A stretch of DNA of 8,311 nt from Chloroflexota bacterium. Lineage in GTDB: Bacteria; Chloroflexota; Anaerolineae; Aggregatilineales; UBA3940. Of the stretch, positions 1 through 6,499 are shown in pieces. The stretch spans positions 1 to 8,311 of the forward strand of contig JAHEME010000100.1 of assembly GCA_024643825.1 (NCBI GenBank), given 5' to 3'. Numbering within the stretch: position 1 is the stretch's first letter; each line of letters opens with the position of its first letter. The notes beneath the pieces were generated by a model. The model did not search any database. It was not told the origin of the DNA and worked only from the letters and a program-made list of their open reading frames with translations. A program made the position numbers and the translations under genes.

Positions 1-1
1 G

Positions 2-1861
2 TTAGGGCGGTCTATTCGATATCTTGGGCATTACAAGGGGATGGCTGCTCTTGCGTATGGCTCGCTAATGGTGGCATCGCTTGCCCAGCTTGCTGTGCCA
101 CAGCTTGTCCAGAATATGATAGACGCAGTAACACACGGAACCATTGCGACTTTCATCCTGAACTTGCCGACCCAAGCACAGGTAGCCGCCGCCCAGCAGA
201 CGGGTCGTTCGATTGACCAACTCCTGATTGATAAGTCAGGCGCAGAAAAGCTGTTGATCAACGCCGCGCTTCTGATCGTCGCGTTTGCTGTACTGCGAGG
301 TGTCTTTTCGTTTTTGCAAGCCTATATGGGCGAGAAGACATCACAGAGCGTCGCGTTTGATTTTCGTAACGAGATATTTGCCAAGATTCAACGCTTATCC
401 TTCTCCTATCATGATAAGAACCAAACAGGTCAGCTCATGATCCGCGCCACAGATGATGTGGAGAAGGTTCGTGTCTTTATAGCGCAGGGTCTGATTCTAG
501 CTGTCCAGGCGTTTGTACTTCTGGTAGCCACACTCATCATCCTGATGCTAACAAATCTGCGGCTCACACTGGTCATACTGCCAGTGCTTCCGATAGCCTT
601 GATTGTGTTTGTGGTCTTTGGTCGTATCAGCCAGCCACTCTTTGCGGAAATCCAGAAGAGAATATCGACGCTTAACACGATCCTTCAGGAGAATCTGTCA
701 GGGATCAAGATTGTAAAAGCCTTTGCCAGAGAAGAGTTTGAGCGTACACGGTTTGATCGTTCCGCATTCGATGTGTTTGATCAGAGTATGCGCGTGAGCC
801 GAACGTTTGCTTTCCTCTTCCCCGTGATTTTCTTAATTGCCCAATTAGGCCAGGCCGCAATCCTATATTTTGGCGGTCGGCAGATACTGGGTGGAACTCT
901 CGATCTTGGAGAGTACCAGAAATTCAGCCTCTATCTAATTTACGTATTCTTCCCATTGGGGCAGCTTGGCTTCATCATTTCGTTGATGTCACAGGCCTCT
1001 GCGTCCGCAACACGCATCTTTGAGATACTCGACGCCAAAAGCGATGTAGTCGATAAAGCCGATGCCCTGACTATGCCACCAATGTCCGGGCATGTAGAGT
1101 TTCGCAACGTTACATTCCGCTATTTTGGTAGCGGTGAACCGGTGCTTAATGATGTCTCCTTTGAAGTTGCACCAGGGCAGACCGTCGCATTATTGGGGGC
1201 TACGGGCAGCGGAAAAACGACGATCATCAATCTTCTGCCACGTTTCTATGATGCAAGTGAAGGCGAAATCAGAATTGACGGGCACAATGTCCGTGATGTG
1301 AAGCTGGACGGCTTGCGGTCGCAGATAGGTATAGTCCTTCAGGAAACCAATTTGTTCAGTGGAACCATTCGAGGAAACATTGCCTTTGGTAAACCTGATG
1401 CCACTATGGAAGAGGTAATTGAGGCGGCCAAGGCTGCTTCAGCTCACGAGTTCATTATGGGCTTCCCTGAAGGCTATGACACTCCAGTTGGTGAGCGGGG
1501 GGCGACTTTATCTGGGGGGCAGAAGCAGCGTATTGCCATAGCTCGCGCTCTCTTAATGGATCCTCATCTTCTCATCTTGGATGACTCAACAAGCAGTGTG
1601 GATGTTGGAACTGAGGTACACATCCAACACGCGCTTGATGTTCTTATGGAGGGTCGAACAAGTTTTGTGATTGCGCAGAGAATCAGCACAGTGCTCAAGG
1701 CGGATCAAATCCTTGTGTTGGATAAGGGCAAGATCATTGCATCTGGTACTCATGCAGAGCTACTGGAGAAAAGCCCAGTTTACGAAGATATCTATGAGTC
1801 ACAGCTAGCTGGCGATGGCAAAGTTTCAGCCATGACGACTGGCGATACTCAGGAGGCATAG
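2..1861 (+). CDS. ABC exporter half-transporter, degenerate-site subunit (5' end beyond window)
   Basis: This is a membrane-spanning domain fused to an ATP-binding domain, one half of a type IV (ABCB-like) exporter in the cytoplasmic membrane. The reading frame is open to the left edge: 13 codons (LGRSIRYLGHYKG) precede the ATG at 41 and read like the usual start of a first membrane helix, so the true start lies upstream. Numbered from that ATG, membrane helices fall near 1-25, 71-95, 150-193, 255-277 and 292-317. The ATPase domain has A-loop Tyr361, Walker A GATGSGKTT (386-394), Q-loop Gln434, signature LSGGQ (490-494), Walker B LLILDD (510-515), D-loop SSVD (518-521) and a switch VIAQR. The catalytic Glu is Asp515 and the switch His is Gln546, which is the pattern of the degenerate partner in heterodimeric exporters (TM287-like). 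The next gene starts 9 nt later and supplies the complementary partner. The substrate cannot be read from sequence; drugs or lipids are common for the family. Confidence 0.93.
   Translation, partial: LGRSIRYLGHYKGMAALAYGSLMVASLAQLAVPQLVQNMIDAVTHGTIATFILNLPTQAQVAAAQQTGRSIDQLLIDKSGAEKLLINAALLIVAFAVLRGVFSFLQAYMGEKTSQSVAFDFRNEIFAKIQRLSFSYHDKNQTGQLMIRATDDVEKVRVFIAQGLILAVQAFVLLVATLIILMLTNLRLTLVILPVLPIALIVFVVFGRISQPLFAEIQKRISTLNTILQENLSGIKIVKAFAREEFERTRFDRSAFDVFDQSMRVSRTFAFLFPVIFLIAQLGQAAILYFGGRQILGGTLDLGEYQKFSLYLIYVFFPLGQLGFIISLMSQASASATRIFEILDAKSDVVDKADALTMPPMSGHVEFRNVTFRYFGSGEPVLNDVSFEVAPGQTVALLGATGSGKTTIINLLPRFYDASEGEIRIDGHNVRDVKLDGLRSQIGIVLQETNLFSGTIRGNIAFGKPDATMEEVIEAAKAASAHEFIMGFPEGYDTPVGERGATLSGGQKQRIAIARALLMDPHLLILDDSTSSVDVGTEVHIQHALDVLMEGRTSFVIAQRISTVLKADQILVLDKGKIIASGTHAELLEKSPVYEDIYESQLAGDGKVSAMTTGDTQEA
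1851..1856 (+). promoter_or_regulatory. Shine-Dalgarno AGGAGG for the second ABC gene
   Basis: A perfect AGGAGG sits in the last codons of the first ABC gene, 14 nt before ATG 1871. The spacing is longer than ideal, but it is the only strong site before this start, and it suggests translational coupling of the two subunits. Confidence 0.55.
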
Positions 1862-1870
1862 CAGAACATT

Positions 1871-3802
1871 ATGATGGGAGGACTTGACGGCGGTCGCCGT
1901 CTAATGGATCGAGAAACCAGCAAAGCGCAGAATGTCGGTGCTACCCTTGCCCGGTTCTGGCCGTACTTTCGCACACGTTGGGTCGCGCTTCTAGTTGTTG
2001 CGGCGTTATTGATCTTCAGCACTTGGACGCAGGTGATCACCCCTGAGATTGTCGGGCAGGCGGTGGATTGTTACCTCTTCCCAACCCAAAATTCAGTCTG
2101 TTGGTACAGTACGATTGACCCCGCTGCCGGAATCGCAGCCAGAGTATCGGGGCTTGGCGGCCTTGTATTGCTGCTTGTTGGTCTCTATATAGCAGGGGCC
2201 ATTGTTAGCGGCTTGATGTTTTATGTGATGACCTGGGCTGGGCAAAATGCCCTCCTAGGGATTCGGGTTGATGTGTTCAAGCACTTGCAGAAGCTCTCTC
2301 TGGGATATTACTCGGAAAATGAAGCTGGCAATCTCATGAGTCGATTTACCAATGACTCGCAGACCATTCAGCAGGTGCTGAGTTTCGCACTCGTGCAAGT
2401 ACTTAGTGGGGCTTTGCTGATTGTTTGGATCATGATCAAAATGCTCCAGACGAACGTGCCTTACGCTTTATTGACACTCACGGTAGTTCCATTGATGGCT
2501 CTGGCGACGTTGTACTTCTCGGCACAGGCACGTAAGGCGTTTCGAAGAAGTCGCGAAGAGATGGGCAGCGTGAACGCTGATCTTCAAGAGAGCATTGCTG
2601 GTGTGCGAGAAGTTCAGGCGTTTAGCCGGGAAGATGAGAACATTACAGGTTTTCGGCGAACCAACGCAGCTAATCGGGATGCTAACATCCAGGCAGCCGC
2701 GTTCACAAGTGCGCTTACCCCTGTCTTGGAAGCCCTGGGCTATGTGGCTCTAGGGATTGTGGTGGTCGTTGGGGGACTCTCAATTCTCCGCAACGAACCT
2801 TTGCTTGGTACTACCGTGATTTCGTTGGGAACCGTGATTGTCTTTTTGCAGTATGCGCAGCGATTCAACCAGCCTATTCAACAAATTGCTGTTTTGTGGA
2901 CGAACATCCAGAGTGCGGTGGCAGGGGGTGAGCGTATCTTTGGGTTGATGGATGTCACACCGGACGTGGTTGACAGGCCAGATGCGCTGCCAATGCCCAC
3001 AATCCAGGGGAGGGTCGAGTTTGATCAGGCTGACGCGGAGTATGTTTCCAATCAACCGGTTCTGCGAGGTGTTGACCTTGTAGCCGAAGCAGGACAAATG
3101 ATCGCAATCGTCGGCCCAACGGGGGCAGGGAAGACGACGATTATCAATCTAATCCCCCGGTTCTATGACGTAACTGGCGGAGCGGTTCGCATCGATGGTA
3201 TCGATGTGCGAAATGTGACAGTTCACAGTCTACGAAGCCAGATTGGGATTGTATTGCAGGATAGTTTCCTATTCTCAGACACCGTGATGAACAACATTCG
3301 TTACGGTCGTCTTGATGCGAGCGACGAAGACGTGATCGCTGCGGCAAAGATCGCATCTGCCGATTCTTTTATTGAGCGTCTCCCGGACGGATACCAGACT
3401 ATCCTTGGGGAGCGGGGGAGTGGACTAAGTCAGGGCCAACGACAGCTCATTTCAATTGCACGTGCTGCGCTGGCAAATCCTCGTATCTTAATTCTGGATG
3501 AAGCAACCTCCAGTGTAGACACCCGAACGGAGCGATTGATCCAGCAAGCTTTTGAACGTCTCCTAGAAGGGCGTACGAGTTTTGTAATTGCTCATCGGTT
3601 GAGCACAATTCAGCATGCGGATCAGGTTCTCATGGTGAAGGATGGGCAGATTGTTGAGCGCGGTACTCACACAGAGCTTCTGGGAAGCAAAGGCGCCTAC
3701 TATGAGCTTTACATGAGTCAGTTTAATCGAGATGAGGAGTCGAATACGGGAGAATTGCCAGTTACCCCGCAGCGAGTGTCGCCTCAGGGGAGTGCTGACT
3801 AA
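1871..3802 (+). CDS. ABC exporter half-transporter, catalytic-site subunit
   Basis: This 643-residue exporter half probably pairs with the product of the preceding gene. Membrane helices lie near 35-58, 96-121, 171-192, 196-215, 285-305 and 314-330. The ATPase domain has Walker A GPTGAGKTT (415-423), Q-loop Gln463, signature LSQGQ (519-523), Walker B ILILDE with catalytic Glu544, D-loop SSVD (547-550) and switch His575. So this subunit keeps the hydrolytic residues while its signature departs from LSGGQ, mirroring TM288. In the modelled dimer, its Walker A/B with the partner's LSGGQ make the active site, and the partner's Walker A/B with LSQGQ make the degenerate site. Start: ATG 1871 gives a Gly/Met-rich N-terminus (MMGGLDGGRRLM) of a kind I recall in related exporters. 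ATG 1904 (residue 12) is an alternative but lacks a well-spaced Shine-Dalgarno and follows a small hairpin. The first external loop holds two Cys (67 and 77). The substrate is unknown. Confidence 0.93.
   Translation: MMGGLDGGRRLMDRETSKAQNVGATLARFWPYFRTRWVALLVVAALLIFSTWTQVITPEIVGQAVDCYLFPTQNSVCWYSTIDPAAGIAARVSGLGGLVLLLVGLYIAGAIVSGLMFYVMTWAGQNALLGIRVDVFKHLQKLSLGYYSENEAGNLMSRFTNDSQTIQQVLSFALVQVLSGALLIVWIMIKMLQTNVPYALLTLTVVPLMALATLYFSAQARKAFRRSREEMGSVNADLQESIAGVREVQAFSREDENITGFRRTNAANRDANIQAAAFTSALTPVLEALGYVALGIVVVVGGLSILRNEPLLGTTVISLGTVIVFLQYAQRFNQPIQQIAVLWTNIQSAVAGGERIFGLMDVTPDVVDRPDALPMPTIQGRVEFDQADAEYVSNQPVLRGVDLVAEAGQMIAIVGPTGAGKTTIINLIPRFYDVTGGAVRIDGIDVRNVTVHSLRSQIGIVLQDSFLFSDTVMNNIRYGRLDASDEDVIAAAKIASADSFIERLPDGYQTILGERGSGLSQGQRQLISIARAALANPRILILDEATSSVDTRTERLIQQAFERLLEGRTSFVIAHRLSTIQHADQVLMVKDGQIVERGTHTELLGSKGAYYELYMSQFNRDEESNTGELPVTPQRVSPQGSAD
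1886..1901 (+). repeat. Small inverted repeat near the start of the second ABC gene
   Basis: Arms GACGGCG (1886-1892) and CGCCGTC (1895-1901) are perfect inverted copies around GT. As RNA this gives a 6-bp GC-rich stem with a GGUC tetraloop. It lies 15 nt after ATG 1871 and 2 nt before the alternative ATG 1904. It could be chance within Gly/Arg codons (DGGRR). Confidence 0.5.
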
Positions 3803-3806
3803 TTCG

Positions 3807-3888
3807 GACTCACTGCGCCGCAATCGCAGAGGTTATCTCGCTGCCTGCAAGATAGCCTCTATGATTTGCTGCGCAGTGAGTCGTTTTT
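3807..3888 (+). terminator. Nested-hairpin intrinsic terminator of the ABC exporter operon
   Basis: It starts 5 nt after the stop of the second ABC gene. The outer stem pairs 3807-3818 with 3871-3882 (12 bp, perfect) and, after one mismatch, 3820-3823 with 3866-3869. Inside it, 3828-3838 pairs with 3850-3860 (11 pairs, one G-U). The outer stem is followed by one G and TTTTT (3884-3888), then further T-rich sequence, so it faces + strand transcripts. Reading the other way, no T tract follows the stem, so it probably does not terminate the - strand operon. Most of the structure lies within the 3' coding end of the convergent glycosyltransferase gene, including its stop codon. The pairing is read directly; termination is inferred. 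Confidence 0.7.
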
Positions 3889-5728
3889 CATTCTTGAATA
3901 CGATCACGAGAGGATGATCGTAAACCGTGAATGATTCGTCTGCACTGCCAGAAACCAGGGCTGATCGCGGCCAGGAAATCCCTGGGTCAGGAAGCCCTGC
4001 GTGCAAAAGTGGGTTGTCAACCAGAGATACGCTAAACAAAGTGGGATACCGTGCAAACGTACGATCCAGTTGATACCCTATGGCTCCTCCGAATAATGTG
4101 TGGTAGTAAGCTGAGGTCAGAGGATAGCGGGTCTTGAAGCGCGGGATCACGCCATATAAACGATTGCTTGACAGGATGATATAGTCCGCCGTGGCTACAG
4201 ATTCGGCAACCATGTCTATCTTTTCAAGGTTATCAGGTTCGCCAAACGGATCAATCATGATTGAAGTAATGACCGACTCGCGAAGATAACTTCCTCCATC
4301 AATCTCCAGATCGAGCGGTAGTGGGTCATCCCATTGCTCAGACACAATCTTCGTGCCCGCTGGCATAGAGCCATAGATCCACTCGCTTGCCTCAACCCAG
4401 GGATGTGGAAGACGATACATACCAACAAAGGCTAGTGCATATCCCAGCGTTACTATCAAAACCAAAGCTTCTCCTACAGCAAATCGCCATCTGTGCTTAT
4501 CCGGGCTCCTCTCACTGCTGTATTGCCATCCTGCTGTTGCAACAGCGAATAGAGTAGGCGCGAAGGGGAGTTCATAGCGCGGAAACTTCACGCTCTGCGA
4601 TCCTATCACGAGCACGCCCAGCCAAACCCAGAGGAGTGCTGGTATCATGGTTCTGTCTTTCGCTCTAACCCACTGAATGGTTGTGAGCAATGTGCCGACA
4701 TAGGCAAAGACTGTGAGCGGCAGACCGAGCGTCCACTGAGCCTGTTGGACGATAGAGTAAATAACAGGAATCGTGCCCTGATATTGCCTTGTGAACGGCC
4801 AATCGACCAGCCCGGACGTGACCTGCGCTTGAGTTGCCAGGGAAGTAACAAATGGAATTGGATCAAGTAAGGCATAGGGATTCGTGAGCACAAATGAGAG
4901 GATCGCAACGAGGATGGAAAACGCAAGCCCCTTCTTGTCATGAATTCTTGGGAGACCAGATCGTGTTGTTACTGCCGAGACATCGTAATGGACTACGATG
5001 AATGGGATGAATAGGAAAATCCCTGTCAATTTGCATCCGACTGCGAGTCCCAGCGCAATCCCGGCCAGGGTAGAAAGAGATTGCCGTCTGTTAGTGCCAT
5101 AGACTGTCAAAAATGTGATAGTCATGGTCGCAAAAAAGGCGGCAGCAGAATCAACTGTACCGAAATGCGAATTCTGAATGTGAAGCACTGCTACCGCTGC
5201 AAGTGAACTCGCCAACAACCCTGCGCCAGGAGTCTTAAATCGTCGTGCCAGCCAATATGTGACTAATACCGTAAGAGAATCAAATAGTGCTGAAAGCAAA
5301 CGACCTATATACGTCAGCTGCTTGAATCGAGATAGTTGATCCAGGTTCAACACATAGCCAGGTAGGGAATGGCTGGGGATGCCATGACATAGTTTAGGTA
5401 CACTGCACAGAAATCCGAGGATGTCTGCGGCGGTCAGATTGAGGTACAGGGGCAGGTGACCATATGGATATTGCTGCACACTGCCATCTGTGGCTCGAAA
5501 GGGATTCAGGCCGGAATCCTTCACACGCAGCAGTTCGGGCAGAGTGTTCGGCCAGTGGAGGTTGCTCTCCACAAACAGAATAGCTCGTTCGTCAGGGTTA
5601 AGCTGGTTGCCACCATCCCAATCGAGGAACGATGTCCGAATGAGAACAGCAGTAGAGATAATAATCACGATGGCTGCATTATGCAGCCATCGTGATGTCA
5701 GGTCTCTGATAGGCCGAATTTTGGTCAT
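3833..5728 (-). CDS. GT39-like (ArnT/PMT superfamily) integral membrane glycosyltransferase
   Basis: A 631-residue multi-pass membrane protein of the GT-C fold, expected to transfer a sugar from a polyprenyl-phosphate donor on the outer side of the membrane. From ATG 5728, helix 1 is about 18-35 and is followed by an external loop with NPDER (44-48), the acidic motif typical of this superfamily. About ten further helices follow (near 94-109, 138-160, 168-186, 193-211, 220-247, 267-288, 337-353, 361-379, 384-401, 417-437). HFGTVDS (188-194) and KFPRYELPFAP (381-391) resemble conserved loop motifs. About 190 mostly soluble residues close the protein and include YDHPLVIVFKN near 603-613. ATG 5728 is preferred because GGTGAT (complementary to AUCACC near the 16S rRNA 3' end) lies 9 nt upstream. 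A GTG at 5755 would add nine residues but lacks a visible ribosome site. The gene follows livF by 57 nt (30 nt from the GTG) and is probably co-transcribed, though no functional link to amino acid uptake is evident. Donor and acceptor are unknown. Confidence 0.85.
   Translation of the reverse strand: MTKIRPIRDLTSRWLHNAAIVIIISTAVLIRTSFLDWDGGNQLNPDERAILFVESNLHWPNTLPELLRVKDSGLNPFRATDGSVQQYPYGHLPLYLNLTAADILGFLCSVPKLCHGIPSHSLPGYVLNLDQLSRFKQLTYIGRLLSALFDSLTVLVTYWLARRFKTPGAGLLASSLAAVAVLHIQNSHFGTVDSAAAFFATMTITFLTVYGTNRRQSLSTLAGIALGLAVGCKLTGIFLFIPFIVVHYDVSAVTTRSGLPRIHDKKGLAFSILVAILSFVLTNPYALLDPIPFVTSLATQAQVTSGLVDWPFTRQYQGTIPVIYSIVQQAQWTLGLPLTVFAYVGTLLTTIQWVRAKDRTMIPALLWVWLGVLVIGSQSVKFPRYELPFAPTLFAVATAGWQYSSERSPDKHRWRFAVGEALVLIVTLGYALAFVGMYRLPHPWVEASEWIYGSMPAGTKIVSEQWDDPLPLDLEIDGGSYLRESVITSIMIDPFGEPDNLEKIDMVAESVATADYIILSSNRLYGVIPRFKTRYPLTSAYYHTLFGGAIGYQLDRTFARYPTLFSVSLVDNPLLHAGLPDPGISWPRSALVSGSADESFTVYDHPLVIVFKNEKRLTAQQIIEAILQAAR
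5664..5696. repeat. Perfect 33-nt palindrome inside the GT39-like gene
   Basis: Arms ATCACGATGGCTGCAT (5664-5679) and ATGCAGCCATCGTGAT (5681-5696) are exact inverted copies around a single T at 5680. In the - strand mRNA this would fold into a stem of about 14 bp with a short A/U loop. It falls at codons 11-22 of the gene, just before and into the first membrane helix. The mRNA continues with UAUUAUCUCU, which is U-rich but not a clean tract. The region is read as open coding sequence through both arms. It could be a transcription or translation attenuator, a protein-binding site, or chance. Confidence 0.75.
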
Positions 5729-5730
5729 CA

Positions 5731-5742
5731 GTGATGCATCAC
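5731..5742. repeat. 12-bp perfect palindrome over the GT39-like ribosome site
   Basis: GTGATGCATCAC is its own reverse complement. It lies 2 nt before ATG 5728 on the - strand and contains most of the proposed GGTGAT ribosome site (positions 5738-5743). It may be an operator or a structure affecting initiation; a 12-bp palindrome can also occur by chance. Confidence 0.5.
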
Positions 5743-5785
5743 CAGAGGCGTACACTCATGACTGCATAGGCAACACAAAACTCGG

Positions 5786-6499
5786 CTAGATTTCCCCAAG
5801 ATAGGCTGCACGCACTGTCGGGTTTTCTAGTAGTTCTTTGCCTGTTCCTGCCAGCACAATTTCGCCAGTCTGAAGGACATAGCCTCGATTACATACGGTT
5901 AACGCGACCTGTGCATTCTGCTCAACCAGCAAGATTGTGGTGCCAGCTTCATTGAGCTGAGCGATGATGTGAAAGATTTCCTGTACCAGAATAGGTGCGA
6001 GACCGAGAGAAGGTTCATCAAGCAGAAGTAGTCGAGGCTTCGACATGAGTGCGCGGCCAATCGCCAGCATCTGCTGCTCGCCCCCTGAGAGAGTCCCACC
6101 CTGTTGGTTTCGACGTTCCTTCAGACGTGGGAAGGTTCCGTAAACCATCTCCAGGGACTCGTTGATCTCGGTTCGGTCGGAGCGCGAATATGCTCCAAGC
6201 TCGAGATTCTCTCGCACACTCATTCGTGCAAAGATGCGTCGTCCTTCGGGAGCCTGCGTGACCCCTCTAGAAACAATCTGATAAGCAGGTATGTGAGTGA
6301 TATCTTGACCTTCAAGAATTACTGAACCCTGCCTTGCCGGGGTGATGCCGCAGACGGTGTTAAGTGTGGTTGATTTCCCAGCACCATTCCCGCCAAGCAG
6401 GGTAACAATTTCGCCTTGATCGACGGTCAGCGTGATGCCCCTCAAGGCATGAATGTTTCCATAGAAAGTGTGGATAGCGTTAACTTCCAACAGTGCCAT
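5786..6499 (-). CDS. livF: Branched-chain amino acid ABC transporter ATP-binding protein LivF
   Basis: A 237-residue cytoplasmic ATPase that pairs with LivG to power a HAAT-family (Liv type) importer of branched-chain or related amino acids. Motifs are Walker A GGNGAGKST (36-44), Q-loop Gln82 in TQAPEGRRIF (a LivF hallmark), signature LSGGE (137-141), Walker B LLLLDEP (157-163) and the switch segment LLVEQN (190s), where LivF proteins usually lack the His. The C-terminus ...RAAYLGEI is also typical. Length is normal for LivF. The ATG overlaps the livG stop by 1 nt (TGATG) and has a strong Shine-Dalgarno 7 nt upstream, so LivG and LivF are translationally coupled. Exact substrate specificity depends on a binding protein that is not in the window. 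Confidence 0.95.
   Translation of the reverse strand: MALLEVNAIHTFYGNIHALRGITLTVDQGEIVTLLGGNGAGKSTTLNTVCGITPARQGSVILEGQDITHIPAYQIVSRGVTQAPEGRRIFARMSVRENLELGAYSRSDRTEINESLEMVYGTFPRLKERRNQQGGTLSGGEQQMLAIGRALMSKPRLLLLDEPSLGLAPILVQEIFHIIAQLNEAGTTILLVEQNAQVALTVCNRGYVLQTGEIVLAGTGKELLENPTVRAAYLGEI

Noticed and set aside
1497..1519. Two runs of six G's, 11 nt apart, near the signature motif of the first exporter gene, considered as a phase-variation tract
   Set aside because: The runs are short, encode conserved Gly residues (RGA and SGG) in frame, and the frame is intact; normal Gly codon use explains them.
1583..1600. Asp instead of Glu after Walker B in the first exporter protein, considered as gene decay
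   Set aside because: All other motifs are intact, the frame is open, and the partner has complementary changes, which fits a heterodimeric exporter rather than a damaged gene.
2780..3097. 105-residue open frame on the - strand within the second exporter gene
   Set aside because: It lies wholly inside a strongly supported ABC gene on the other strand, and has no recognisable domain and no clear ribosome site.
3732..3917. 61-residue + strand open frame spanning the convergent junction
   Set aside because: It overlaps both flanking genes and the terminator, and its sequence looks like out-of-frame translation.
3971..3985. Small inverted repeat CCAGG/CCTGG in the GT39-like gene
   Set aside because: Only five pairs and no T tract; expected by chance.
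5456..5789. Two overlapping + strand open frames (79 and 99 residues) opposite the GT39-like gene start
   Set aside because: They mirror the coding strand of the glycosyltransferase gene, overlap each other in different frames and show no motif.
5900..5940. Missing switch His in LivF (VEQN)
   Set aside because: LivF proteins normally have this VEQN form, so it is not a defect.
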